This document shows positions 51,990 to 60,233 of a stretch of 64,000 nt of DNA, piece after piece (the stretch's first letter is position 1; each line of letters begins with the position of its first letter). Origin of the DNA: Flavobacterium jumunjinense (GTDB lineage: Bacteria > Bacteroidota > Bacteroidia > Flavobacteriales > Flavobacteriaceae); NCBI RefSeq assembly GCF_021650975.2, contig NZ_CP091285.1, positions 2,728,001 through 2,792,000 on the forward strand, given 5' to 3'. The translations under genes were made by a program, and so were the position numbers. The notes below the pieces were generated by a model. The model worked only from the letters and a program-made list of their open reading frames with translations, did no database searches and was not told the DNA's origin.

Positions 51990-53012
51990 TCACGCAATTC
52001 TTCTCTTTCGTACCAACAACCATACTACAATAGGAGCACCAATAATAGAGGTAATGGCGTTAATAGGCAACGTAATGTCGTTACCAGGAAATTGCGCTAC
52101 AATATCACAAAACAATAAAATAATAGCACCAAGTAAAGACGTACTCCAAAACAATACAAAATGATTACTCGTTTGGAAAACTAACTTAGCTATGTGAGGC
52201 ACAGCCAAACCAATAAAAGCAATAGGACCTACAAAAGCAGTGATGCTTCCTGCTAAAATACTGGTAGCAAAAAGAATAATATAGCGTGTTCTTTTAAAGT
52301 TAACACCTAAACTATTGGCATATTTTTCACCCAATAATAAGGCATCTAAAGGTTTAATGACTAAAAAACTAAGGGCAATGCCTATAAAAGTAATGATGGA
52401 AAGCAAAGTAACATCGCTCCAACTCAAATTGCCCAAACTCCCTAATGTCCAGAACGTATATTTCTGTAATTGTTCGGCAGTGGTAAAATAGGATAAAATA
52501 GAAACTACAGCATTGGTAATACTTCCAAACATTAAACCCACAATCAAGATCGACATGGTGTCTTTTAAACGTTGGGAAACAAACAATACGGCAATTAAAA
52601 CCATCGCACTTCCCAAACCAGAAGCTACCACTAGTCCGTAAGAAGATAAAAATAAAGAGGCTAAGGCTGTTGGCAACACACTAGAACCTAATAGTACAAC
52701 AGCAACACCCAAGCTTGCTCCCGAACTCAACCCTAATACATAAGGACCAGCCAACGGATTTCGAAATAAGGTTTGCATCAATAAACCACTAATAGACAAT
52801 GCTATTCCAACTAAAATAGCTGTGATTGCTTTGGGTAACCTAAAATTAAGAATGATATATTCCCATGAACTTTTAGACACTTCATTGCCTATTAAACAAT
52901 TAACTACTTCTTTGAAAGGAATACTAATAGAGCCCAAGCTTATGTTTACAATAGTCAGAAGGGCTAGTATAAGCAATAGTAGTATAAGTAATATGGAAAA
53001 CTTCTTCGTCAC
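51990..53012 (-). CDS. btuC: FecCD-family ABC permease, probably for cobalamin
   Basis: 340 residues with about ten hydrophobic segments and the FecCD hallmarks RLPKAITAILVGIALSISG, MQTLFRNPLAGPYVLGLSSG, GSLGNLSWSDV and GPIAFIGLAVPHIAKL. It forms the inner-membrane channel of a type II importer. The start is one base after the binding-protein stop (53014), so they form an operon. The cobalamin gene block and riboswitch-controlled receptor that follow point to B12 or other corrinoids; a siderophore role is the alternative. Confidence 0.88.
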   Translation of the reverse strand: MTKKFSILLILLLLILALLTIVNISLGSISIPFKEVVNCLIGNEVSKSSWEYIILNFRLPKAITAILVGIALSISGLLMQTLFRNPLAGPYVLGLSSGASLGVAVVLLGSSVLPTALASLFLSSYGLVVASGLGSAMVLIAVLFVSQRLKDTMSILIVGLMFGSITNAVVSILSYFTTAEQLQKYTFWTLGSLGNLSWSDVTLLSIITFIGIALSFLVIKPLDALLLGEKYANSLGVNFKRTRYIILFATSILAGSITAFVGPIAFIGLAVPHIAKLVFQTSNHFVLFWSTSLLGAIILLFCDIVAQFPGNDITLPINAITSIIGAPIVVWLLVRKRRIA

Positions 53013-53013
53013 G

Positions 53014-54150
53014 CTAGTCTAACTTTTTGGCAAAGGTAAAGGTATAATTGGGTAAAACATCGGGATGAAATATTTTTATAAAATCTTTCAAAACCAAATC
53101 GGGTCTACTTGGAGCCAATTCGTAATAAATAGTACCACCCGTTGCTCCTTTTTGACTTTCAAAAGTATAGATTTGTTTGGATTGGTAGGCATCAAATTTC
53201 TTATAATGATGATTCTCTTTTGTGAGTTGCGCAAGCGATTCAATAGCTCCATTGGTAATCCAAATATCAGCATGTTGCGCTTTGTCAAAAACACTTTCAA
53301 AAGACAACGGCTGACTTCCTGTTCCTGGAATGTCGCTCCACAAATAATTGGTTTTAGCATCGTTTAAAAATTGGGCTATCCAACTGTTGCCACGTGCTAC
53401 AAACCATTGGTCTTTGTAAAGGGAACCATACATAACCGTTTGTTTTGGAGCTACATCGTGCATTAAAGTTAAAGCGTCTGTATAATCTTTTTCAATTTTA
53501 GTATAAATAGTATTTGCTTCTTTTTCTTTACCTAATAACGCTCCATAAAATTTAATCCATTCTGCTTTTCCTAAAGGAGATTGCTCCATCCAATCGGCTT
53601 GAAATAGTACTTTCAATCCGTTTGCAACTAATTTGTCGACCATTTTATTCGTGTTGTCAACACCAAAAGTAACAATCGCTTCGGGTTGCATATCAAACAA
53701 TAATTCGATGTTCAAGTTTTCATTTTGTCCTACATCTCTAATTCGTCCTTTTTCAATTAAAGTCCTAGTTTTTGGAGACGAAATATAATCGGTATGCGGA
53801 AAACCCATCAGTTTGGTTTCACTATCGAGCATTTCTAAAAAAGGAATAATGGTAGTTGAGGTAACCACCAAGTTTATTAGCGGTACAGTAATAGCAGTAT
53901 ATTTTTGTAAACTATCGGGTAGTTTTGCATTCGCCTTTTTCAACACATAGGTATATCCAGCCGTTGCTTCTGGCCAAGGTGTTTTTACTTTTACAATGGA
54001 GTAATCTTCATATTTAAAAATATCCAAACCAGTAGCATGTTTAATGCTGTTTTCTGCGGTACTAATTTTTGTAGGAGTAACTTCGGTGTTTTTCTTACAG
54101 CTAATAAAAAGGAAACTAGCCAAGAATACTATTTTGAAAGTAGATTGCAT
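53014..54150 (-). CDS. btuF: ABC substrate-binding lipoprotein, BtuF/FepB type
   Basis: 378 residues. Lipobox LFISC; two-lobed class III binding protein with TTIIPFLEMLDSETKLMGFP, GQNENLNIELLFDMQPEAIV and a linker helix, then GTGSQPLSFESVFDKAQHAD. It would carry cobalamin or a related corrinoid in the periplasm to the permease encoded next. TACATTTG lies 21 bases before the ATG. No ATPase gene is adjacent; the BtuD-like one at 30021-30800 is a candidate. Confidence 0.85.
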   Translation of the reverse strand: MQSTFKIVFLASFLFISCKKNTEVTPTKISTAENSIKHATGLDIFKYEDYSIVKVKTPWPEATAGYTYVLKKANAKLPDSLQKYTAITVPLINLVVTSTTIIPFLEMLDSETKLMGFPHTDYISSPKTRTLIEKGRIRDVGQNENLNIELLFDMQPEAIVTFGVDNTNKMVDKLVANGLKVLFQADWMEQSPLGKAEWIKFYGALLGKEKEANTIYTKIEKDYTDALTLMHDVAPKQTVMYGSLYKDQWFVARGNSWIAQFLNDAKTNYLWSDIPGTGSQPLSFESVFDKAQHADIWITNGAIESLAQLTKENHHYKKFDAYQSKQIYTFESQKGATGGTIYYELAPSRPDLVLKDFIKIFHPDVLPNYTFTFAKKLD

Positions 54151-54170
54151 CTCTTAAAATTCTGTTTTGG

Positions 54171-54178
54171 CAAATGTA
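54171..54178 (-). promoter_or_regulatory. Bacteroidota -7 element for the btuF-btuC operon
   Basis: CAAATGTA on the plus strand, 21 bases before the ATG at 54150. Confidence 0.5.
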
Positions 54179-54532
54179 AGAAAAAATATAAGTACGTGTT
54201 TTTATAAATATGATTTTGATGCTCAGCGTCGGTTCGAGTGTTTTTTAGAAAATGCGAACAGTAATTTTATAAAAAATGTATTGAGAACTCGTGTACTGAA
54301 ATCAAAAGCTTCTCGATATGCTTCGCACTTGAAGTGAAGTAGTTTGTGCATAAGAAGTTTTATGAATATAGAATCAGCGCTTATCTGCTAAATCAGCGTG
54401 CTTTATTTTTTTAATTTCGCGCAGATTTCACAGATTAAAGCAGATTAGTATCAAATCTTAACTTTGTCAAATAAGAATTAAAATACCACAAACTAAATTT
54501 TCCCTAAAAGCTTAAAATACTATCTTTACGCG
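54179..54532. other. Intergenic region with dispersed repeats, no riboswitch
   Basis: Inverted copy of the CTCGAAC...TTCTCGATAC-type repeat (54228-54296) and an AATCAGCG...GATTTCACAG repeat (54373-54450). I saw no B12 box, so the btuF-btuC operon is not riboswitch-controlled from here. Confidence 0.55.
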
Positions 54533-54898
54533 ATGAATTCGGTTAGAGAAAAAACATGTAGCGTGTGCCAAAACACCTTTGGCTGCGGTAATCCATCAGA
54601 AACGGTTCGTTGTTGGTGTAATGAACTGCCACCTATTTTTAATTTGGATAACATAACAGACTGTTTGTGCCCCAAATGTTTGAAACAAGCAACGATTAAA
54701 AAAATAGACGATTATGTGAGTACTATTTCACCTGAAAATAGTCGTAACAATATAGCTAAGGATTTGCCTAAAACGACACAGCTCGTGGAAGATATCGATT
54801 ACTATTTAGAAAACGGGAATTATGTGTTTTCTAAATGGTTTCATTTAAAAAGAGGAAGCTGTTGCGGGAATAAGTGTAGACATTGTCCGTATAATTAG
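54533..54898 (+). CDS. Cysteine-rich CWC domain fused to DUF5522
   Basis: 121 residues. N-terminal CWC pattern EKTCSVCQNTFGCGNPSETV, RCWCNELPPIF and CLCPKCL (eight cysteines, metal-binding type). C-terminal DUF5522 pattern DYYLENGNYVFSKWFHLKRG then SCCGNKCRHCPY. Both are Bacteroidota/Proteobacteria families of unknown function that often occur as neighbours; here they are one chain. No link to the cobalamin genes is shown other than position. Confidence 0.8.
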   Translation: MNSVREKTCSVCQNTFGCGNPSETVRCWCNELPPIFNLDNITDCLCPKCLKQATIKKIDDYVSTISPENSRNNIAKDLPKTTQLVEDIDYYLENGNYVFSKWFHLKRGSCCGNKCRHCPYN

Positions 54899-55017
54899 TG
54901 ATTAATTATTGATGGTTAATTATTAATTATAGTATGTGTTGATGATTATTCGTGTTTAATTATAAATAATGATGATAAAGAAAAACCAAAACAGCAACTT
55001 GTTTGTAATAGTAATCC

Positions 55018-55138
55018 TAAACTAATTATAAGTAGCATCTAAACAACAAAATTACAAACCAGAGCAAAGAAGTAAAAAGAATAAAAATTTCACACAATCT
55101 AAATCAATTATTAATAATTAACCACTAACAATTAACTT
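55018..55138 (+). pseudogene. Relic 3' tail and trailer of a former four-helix-bundle gene
   Basis: About 121 bases matching 55448-55568, which is the end of the intact four-helix gene plus its trailer: ACTAATTATAAGTAGCATCT versus ACTAATAACGAGCATCATCA, then CACACAATC(T/C)AAATCAAT. The body of the earlier copy is gone. Confidence 0.75.
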
Positions 55139-55139
55139 T

Positions 55140-55502
55140 ATGCGTGATAACATTGTAAAGACTAAGAGTTTCGATTTTGCGGTTCGTATTGTTCGGTTAT
55201 ACCAATATTTAACCAATGATAAAAGAGAGTATGTGCTTTCAAAGCAGGTATTAAGAAGTGGAACAAGTATTGGAGCAATGGTTCGTGAAGCGGAACATGC
55301 GGAAAGTAAATTAGATTTTATACATAAATTTGCTATAGCACAAAAAGAGACAAATGAAACGATATATTGGTTAGAACTACTAAAAGTAACTGATTATTTA
55401 AATGAAAAAGAGTATGAGAATATGGTTAATGACGCAACATCAATATTAAAACTAATAACGAGCATCATCAAAACAACAAAATCACAAATCAATACAAACT
55501 AA
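55140..55502 (+). CDS. Four-helix-bundle protein (S23/IVS-protein and Avd family)
   Basis: 120 residues: KSFDFAVRIVRLYQYLTNDK, VLSKQVLRSGTSIGAMVREA, EHAESKLDFIHKFAIAQKET, TNETIYWLELLKVTDYLNEK, the four helices of the 23S-rRNA intervening-sequence protein family (PF05635), common as stand-alone genes in Bacteroidota. The family also includes Avd, but no diversity-generating RT or template repeat is here. Role unknown; probably RNA- or partner-binding. It is bracketed by 121-base direct repeats. Confidence 0.88.
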   Translation: MRDNIVKTKSFDFAVRIVRLYQYLTNDKREYVLSKQVLRSGTSIGAMVREAEHAESKLDFIHKFAIAQKETNETIYWLELLKVTDYLNEKEYENMVNDATSILKLITSIIKTTKSQINTN

Positions 55503-55570
55503 TAAAGACAATAAAAGGTTTCACACAATCCAAATCAATCATTAATAATCAATCATTAACAATTAATTCA

Positions 55571-56077
55571 ATGTTTTATTTAATAACAGGAGGAGAACGT
55601 TCAGGGAAAAGCGGTTACGGACAAGATTTAGCGCTTTCTTTATCAAAAAATCCGATGTATGTAGCTACCGCACGCAATTGGGATGGTGATTTTCAAAAAA
55701 GAATTGACCGACACCAAAGCGACAGAGACGAAAACTGGGTCAATATCGAAAAAGAAAAACACCTTAGCGAAATTGATTTCTCTGGTAAAGTAGCTATGAT
55801 AGATTGCGTAACACTTTGGTTAACCAACTTTTTCGTAGATACTAAAAACGATGTAGAATTGTGTTTAGAACAAGCCAAAAAAGAAATCGAATTGGTTCTC
55901 CAACAAGAAGATATTACAATCATAATAATCACCAATGAAATCGGAATGGGTGTTCATGCAGCGACACATGTAGGTAGAAAATTCACCGAGTTACAAGGTT
56001 GGATGAACCAATATTTAGCTAAAAAAGCAGATAAAGTAGTACTAATGGTTTCGGGAATTCCTGTGCCAGTTAAATAA
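55571..56077 (+). CDS. cobU: Adenosylcobinamide kinase/phosphate guanylyltransferase
   Basis: 168 residues, the normal size for CobU. P-loop ITGGERSGKSGYGQD, YVATARNWDGDFQKRIDRHQ (nucleotide site and catalytic His in RHQSDR), and IIITNEIGMGVHAATHVGRK. It phosphorylates adenosylcobinamide and attaches GMP, the first step of nucleotide-loop assembly. First of a plus-strand cobalamin gene run, five bases before the ATP-PPase gene. Confidence 0.95.
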   Translation: MFYLITGGERSGKSGYGQDLALSLSKNPMYVATARNWDGDFQKRIDRHQSDRDENWVNIEKEKHLSEIDFSGKVAMIDCVTLWLTNFFVDTKNDVELCLEQAKKEIELVLQQEDITIIIITNEIGMGVHAATHVGRKFTELQGWMNQYLAKKADKVVLMVSGIPVPVK

Positions 56078-56082
56078 AAAAA

Positions 56083-56727
56083 ATGAAAGTTTTAAGTTCG
56101 TGGAGTGGAGGCAAAGACAGTTGTTTTGCTTTAATGAAAAGTGTAGCAGAAGGATTACAGCCAACAGTATTATTAAACATGATGAATGAAAACGGAAAAG
56201 TATCGCGTTCGCACGGTATTCCGTTGTCTATTTTAGAACAACAAGCGGCTCAAATGGGAGTTGCTTTAGTTGCTGTTCCAGCTTCGTGGTCACAATACGA
56301 AGAAAATTACATTGCTACTTTACACAAAATTAAAGAGGAGTACAAAATTGAAGGGGTAGTTTTTGGAGATATTGATTTAGAACCACACCGAGAGTGGGAA
56401 GAAAAAGTATGCAAAGCAGCTGATTTAAAAGCTTTTTTACCTTTGTGGCAACAAAACAGAATCGATTTAGTTAACCAAATGCAAGACCAAGGTATTGAAA
56501 CAATGATTGTTTCCTGTAATTTGGAAATGGGAGAAAGTTATTTGGGAAAACTATTAACAAAAGAATTAGCTTTAGAATTAGAAGCAAAAGGAATTGATCC
56601 TTGTGGAGAAAATGGAGAATTTCACACCTTAGTTATTAATTGTCCCTTATTTAAAAACCGAATACAATTGCCTAAATTTGAAGTCAAAACCTATGAGAAT
56701 TACTGTTTTGTAGTTTGGGAGGTTTAG
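56083..56727 (+). CDS. ATP-PPase of the diphthine-ammonia-ligase-like family
   Basis: 214 residues. PP-loop SSWSGGKDSCFALMKS (SGGKDS) and conserved IEGVVFGDIDLEPHREWEEK, GIDPCGENGEFHTLVIN, the Dph6/MJ0570 signature. Bacteria do not make diphthamide, and this family is often found with cobalamin genes in Bacteroidota, as here. An ATP-activated amidation or thiolation step in corrinoid metabolism is possible; the exact reaction is not known. Confidence 0.88.
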   Translation: MKVLSSWSGGKDSCFALMKSVAEGLQPTVLLNMMNENGKVSRSHGIPLSILEQQAAQMGVALVAVPASWSQYEENYIATLHKIKEEYKIEGVVFGDIDLEPHREWEEKVCKAADLKAFLPLWQQNRIDLVNQMQDQGIETMIVSCNLEMGESYLGKLLTKELALELEAKGIDPCGENGEFHTLVINCPLFKNRIQLPKFEVKTYENYCFVVWEV

Positions 56728-57099
56728 TTTTGAAGTATGTAGATTATATATAATAAGTTTTATGAATATAGAATCAGCGTGCTTTTTTTATTTCACGCAG
56801 ATTTAACTGATTTTAGCGGATTATTGGAATGTTCTATAAACTTTTATATTTGAAGTTATTTCATTGTAAGCAGTCTTATAAATTATTAAATCAGCGTTTA
56901 TCTGCTAAATTAGCGTGCTTTTTTATTTTCACGTTGAGCTAGCTTCTCGACTCGAAGTGACATGTTTTGTGTTAATTAGATTTTGTTGTAACAATTATTG
57001 CGTCAGTTTGAGTGTTTTTTATGGAATGAAATGGAATAAAAGATGTATCGAGAACATTTAAAACCAACAAATGTTCAGAATAAGATTTTAAAAGTAAAA
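56728..57099. other. Intergenic region inside the cobalamin block, filled with dispersed repeats
   Basis: Two copies of the AATCAGCGTG...CACGCAGATT-type repeat (about 56766-56822 and 56884-56931) and an inverted GAGTGTTTTTT...TCGAGAAC repeat (57008-57056). No promoter was confidently seen. Confidence 0.55.
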
Positions 57100-58776
57100 A
57101 TGAAAGATTTATACGAAATAATAGCCTCAAGAAGAGATACCCGACATTTTACTACTGATAAAGTGCCAAACGAAGTACTCGAAAAAGCCATAGCAGCTGG
57201 ACACGATGCTCCTTCTGTGGGCTTAACCGATGCTACTTGTTATTATATTATAGAATCGGATACGATTAAAAAGAAAATAAAGGAATTGTTTTTGGCTTAT
57301 CATGAAAAAGCAGCGAATGCAACCGATGATGAAGCGCAAAAAGAATCCTATTTGAAATTAAAATTAGAAGCCATTGAAGAAGCACCTATCGGAATGGTGA
57401 TTGCTTATGATCGATCTGTTTTAGATTCGTTTACCATTGGAACTGTTGGTAGTAACGAAGCTATAAAATTCAGTGCGGTTTGCTCAGCACAAAATATTTG
57501 GTTGTCTTTAACCGAACAAGGCTATTCTATGGGCTGGGTTTCTATTTTAAATTATTACGATTTTAAAACCATCCTAAATATTCCAGAACACATTGAACCT
57601 TTGGGCTATTTTTGTATTGGAAAACCAGCAACCGATTATGGCAACCAACCCATGTTGCAACAATTGCAATGGAAAGAGAAGATGGCTGAGGCCAATGTGA
57701 TTAAGGTGGAAGAAATGAGCGAAGTTGATACTAAAAAGACACCTTTAGCAACTAGTAAAAGTACTACTACTGAAGATTTAGCGGAACAATTACGCTATAA
57801 AATAGACCAAAAAACCAAACCCGAAGGAGCTTTAGGACTTTTAGAAAAATTGGCCTTACAAATTGGATTGGTTTTTAAAACGGAAACACCACACATTCAA
57901 AATCCACATATTGTTGTCTTTGCTGCCGATCACGGTATTGCAAATCATGGTGTGAGTGCCTATCCACAAGAAGTAACCCGTCAAATGATAACTAATTTCT
58001 TGGAAGGTGGTGCAGCCATCAATGTTTTCTGCAAACAAAACAACATTGCCTTAGAAATTGTGGATGCTGGAGTGAATTATGATTTTCCAACGAATACAAA
58101 CCTTATTAACAAAAAAGTAGCCAAAGGCACACAATCCTTTTTACAGACGGCAGCCATGAGTCACACCGAAATGGAGTTGTGTTTTAAAAACGGAGCGGCT
58201 ATTGTAAATGAAATTTATCAAAAAGGTTCGAATTGTATTGGTTTTGGGGAAATGGGTATTGGGAATACATCAACAGCTTCGGTATTACTATCGGTTTTAA
58301 CTCCTTTTACTATTGAAGAATGTGTAGGAAAAGGAACAGGTGTTGCTAATGAAAAATTGGAAAACAAAATAAAAATCCTTTCAAAAGCGATTCTAAATTA
58401 CACAGGTTCAAATGATTTTGAAGAACTTGTTGCTTATTTCGGAGGATTTGAAATTTTGCAAATGGCAGGAGGAATGTTGCAAGCTTATGAAAATAACATG
58501 CTCATTTTAGTAGACGGATTTATTTCGAGTGTTGCCTTTTTAATTGCTTACAAAAAGAGTCCAGCAATAAAAGCAAATGCTATATTTTGTCATTGTTCTG
58601 AAGAAAAAGCACATAAGGCCTTACTAAATTATTTAGAAGTCGAACCCATTTTGCATTTAAACATGCGATTAGGAGAGGGCAGTGGTTGTGCGGTTGCATT
58701 TCCAGTTATACAATCGGCAATAATCTTTTTAAATGAAATGGCTAGTTTTGAAAGCGCAGGTGTAAGTAATAAATAA
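57100..58776 (+). CDS. BluB-CobT fusion (DMB synthase and DMB phosphoribosyltransferase)
   Basis: 558 residues from the ATG at 57100. An in-frame ATG at 57043 lies within a dispersed repeat and its 19 residues look non-native. N-terminal BluB (about 1-215): IASRRDTRHFTTDKVPNEVL, GHDAPSVGLTDATCYYII, NIWLSLTEQGYSMGWVSILN, making 5,6-dimethylbenzimidazole from FMN. C-terminal CobT (about 235-558): TKPEGALGLLEKLA, FAADHGIANHGVSAYPQEVT, GFGEMGIGNTSTASVLLSVL (catalytic Glu), NMRLGEGSGCAVAFPVIQSA, joining DMB to ribose phosphate. The fusion couples synthesis of the lower ligand with its activation. Confidence 0.92.
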   Translation: MKDLYEIIASRRDTRHFTTDKVPNEVLEKAIAAGHDAPSVGLTDATCYYIIESDTIKKKIKELFLAYHEKAANATDDEAQKESYLKLKLEAIEEAPIGMVIAYDRSVLDSFTIGTVGSNEAIKFSAVCSAQNIWLSLTEQGYSMGWVSILNYYDFKTILNIPEHIEPLGYFCIGKPATDYGNQPMLQQLQWKEKMAEANVIKVEEMSEVDTKKTPLATSKSTTTEDLAEQLRYKIDQKTKPEGALGLLEKLALQIGLVFKTETPHIQNPHIVVFAADHGIANHGVSAYPQEVTRQMITNFLEGGAAINVFCKQNNIALEIVDAGVNYDFPTNTNLINKKVAKGTQSFLQTAAMSHTEMELCFKNGAAIVNEIYQKGSNCIGFGEMGIGNTSTASVLLSVLTPFTIEECVGKGTGVANEKLENKIKILSKAILNYTGSNDFEELVAYFGGFEILQMAGGMLQAYENNMLILVDGFISSVAFLIAYKKSPAIKANAIFCHCSEEKAHKALLNYLEVEPILHLNMRLGEGSGCAVAFPVIQSAIIFLNEMASFESAGVSNK

Positions 58777-58783
58777 ATTAAAA

Positions 58784-59566
58784 ATGAAAAAAGAAATCGA
58801 TATATTTTTTACGGCAATGATGTTCTATACTAGAATTCCTTGCCCTAAAAATATCACACATGATCCCGATTATTTAAACAAAGCCACACGTTATTTTCCT
58901 TTAATAGGCTGGATTGTTGGATTAATTTCTGGGATAGTTTTTATTGCTTTTTCCCAAATTTTGCCTGTAACAATTGCTGTTTTGTTAAGTATGATTGCTA
59001 GTGTTTTAACCACAGGAGCTTTTCACGAAGACGGTTTTGCCGATGTTTGCGATGGTTTTGGTGGTGGTTGGACCAAAGAGAAGATCTTAAAAATAATGAA
59101 AGACAGTGCTATTGGTGCTTATGGTGCAATTGGAATCTTACTTTTATTAGTACTGAAATTTACGGTTTTAGTTGAGGTTTTAGCAATGCAATCCAATCCT
59201 GTTGCAATCATTTTGATTTTTATAACCGCACATGCTATAAGTCGCTGGGCAGCAGCAACGATTATTTTTACGCACAATTATGTTCGTGAAGACGAATTGA
59301 GTAAAAGTAAACCTATTGCTAAAAGTTATTCTTGGAAAGAGGTTTTCGGAACTGCTTTTTTCGGACTATTCCCTTTATTGTATTTCATTTATTATAATTA
59401 TAAAATTGCTTTAGTGCTTTTGCCTGTTTTTGTATTTCGATGGTATTTAGCACGTTATTTTAAAAAATGGATTGGTGGTTATACAGGAGATTGCTTGGGA
59501 GCTACCCAACAAGTGTGTGAAGTAGTATTTTATATTTCAATTTTAGCCTTATGGAAGTTTATTTAA
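58784..59566 (+). CDS. cobS: Cobalamin-5'-phosphate synthase
   Basis: 260 residues with about six membrane segments. Family core GAFHEDGFADVCDGFGGGWT (metal-binding DGxxDxxDG) and KDSAIGAYGAIGILLLLV; opening FFTAMMFYTRIPCPKNITHD. It joins adenosyl-GDP-cobinamide with alpha-ribazole or its phosphate in the inner membrane. Seven bases after the BluB-CobT gene, and its stop overlaps the next gene by 16 bases. Confidence 0.95.
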   Translation: MKKEIDIFFTAMMFYTRIPCPKNITHDPDYLNKATRYFPLIGWIVGLISGIVFIAFSQILPVTIAVLLSMIASVLTTGAFHEDGFADVCDGFGGGWTKEKILKIMKDSAIGAYGAIGILLLLVLKFTVLVEVLAMQSNPVAIILIFITAHAISRWAAATIIFTHNYVREDELSKSKPIAKSYSWKEVFGTAFFGLFPLLYFIYYNYKIALVLLPVFVFRWYLARYFKKWIGGYTGDCLGATQQVCEVVFYISILALWKFI

Positions 59567-60075
59567 TTCGACATACAGAAACCGTTTGTGAAAAAGGCAT
59601 TTGTTACGGTCAAGCCGATGTGGCACTTTTAACATCTTTTGAGGAACAATTTCAAAGTATAAAAAAAGAGCTAGGAAATGAAAAAATGGTTTTCTATTCT
59701 AGTCCTTTACAACGATGTTTGCAATTAGCAGCATATCTTACAAAAGATACAATAGAAGTAGATAAACGCCTAATGGAAATGCATTTTGGGAATTGGGAAT
59801 TACAACTTTGGGATGACATTCCAAAAGAAGAACTGAATCCATGGATGGAAGATTTTGTTTCGGTTCAAGTTCCTAATGGAGAATCTTTTGAGGTATTGTA
59901 TGAAAGAGTCCTTTCTTTTATTGATGACTTAAAAAAACAAGAACATGAAAAAGCAGTTATTGTAACACACGCAGGAGTTATAAGAAGCTTTTTATGCTAC
60001 CAACAAGACTTAGCTTTAAAAGAAGCTTTCCAAAATAAAGTTACCTTTGGACAAATTATTAAAATAACACTTTAA
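59551..60075 (+). CDS. cobC: Alpha-ribazole phosphatase (histidine phosphatase family)
   Basis: 174 residues. Catalytic RHTETVCEKGICYGQAD (RHG-type motif as RHTE), SSPLQRCLQLA, EMHFGNWELQLWDDIP and THAGVIRSF. It removes the 5' phosphate from alpha-ribazole phosphate or adenosylcobalamin phosphate. The ATG lies inside the 3' end of cobS, so translation is coupled. Confidence 0.92.
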   Translation: MEVYLIRHTETVCEKGICYGQADVALLTSFEEQFQSIKKELGNEKMVFYSSPLQRCLQLAAYLTKDTIEVDKRLMEMHFGNWELQLWDDIPKEELNPWMEDFVSVQVPNGESFEVLYERVLSFIDDLKKQEHEKAVIVTHAGVIRSFLCYQQDLALKEAFQNKVTFGQIIKITL

Positions 60076-60078
60076 ACT

Positions 60079-60192
60079 ATGAATACCAGCTCTACAGAAT
60101 TTATGTATGCTTTATATACCGTAATTGCTTTCCATGTAATTATAGGTGTTATTATTTTGGTGCGTAAAATGAGAAAAAGGAAAAAGAAATAA
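60079..60192 (+). CDS. 37-residue single-pass membrane protein
   Basis: MNTSSTEFMYALYTVIAFHV, followed by IIGVIILVRKMRKRKKK and a stop. One transmembrane helix with a positive-inside C-terminus. The ATG is three bases after the cobC stop and a terminator follows, so it is probably the last gene of the cobalamin operon. Function unknown. Confidence 0.6.
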   Translation: MNTSSTEFMYALYTVIAFHVIIGVIILVRKMRKRKKK

Positions 60193-60205
60193 TTATAAGT
60201 AATAA

Positions 60206-60227
60206 AAAAGTCCCTTTCGGGACTTTC
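60206..60227 (+). terminator. Terminator of the cobalamin operon
   Basis: AAAGTCCC TTTC GGGACTTT, 14 bases after the small membrane-protein gene, also shared by the convergent 60234-61628 gene. Confidence 0.9.
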
Positions 60228-60233
60228 ATTGTA

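Noticed and set aside
55140-55502. Diversity-generating retroelement accessory gene (Avd)
   Set aside because: No template/variable repeat pair or DGR reverse transcriptase lies nearby; the RT at 23-25 kb is 30 kb away and of another type.
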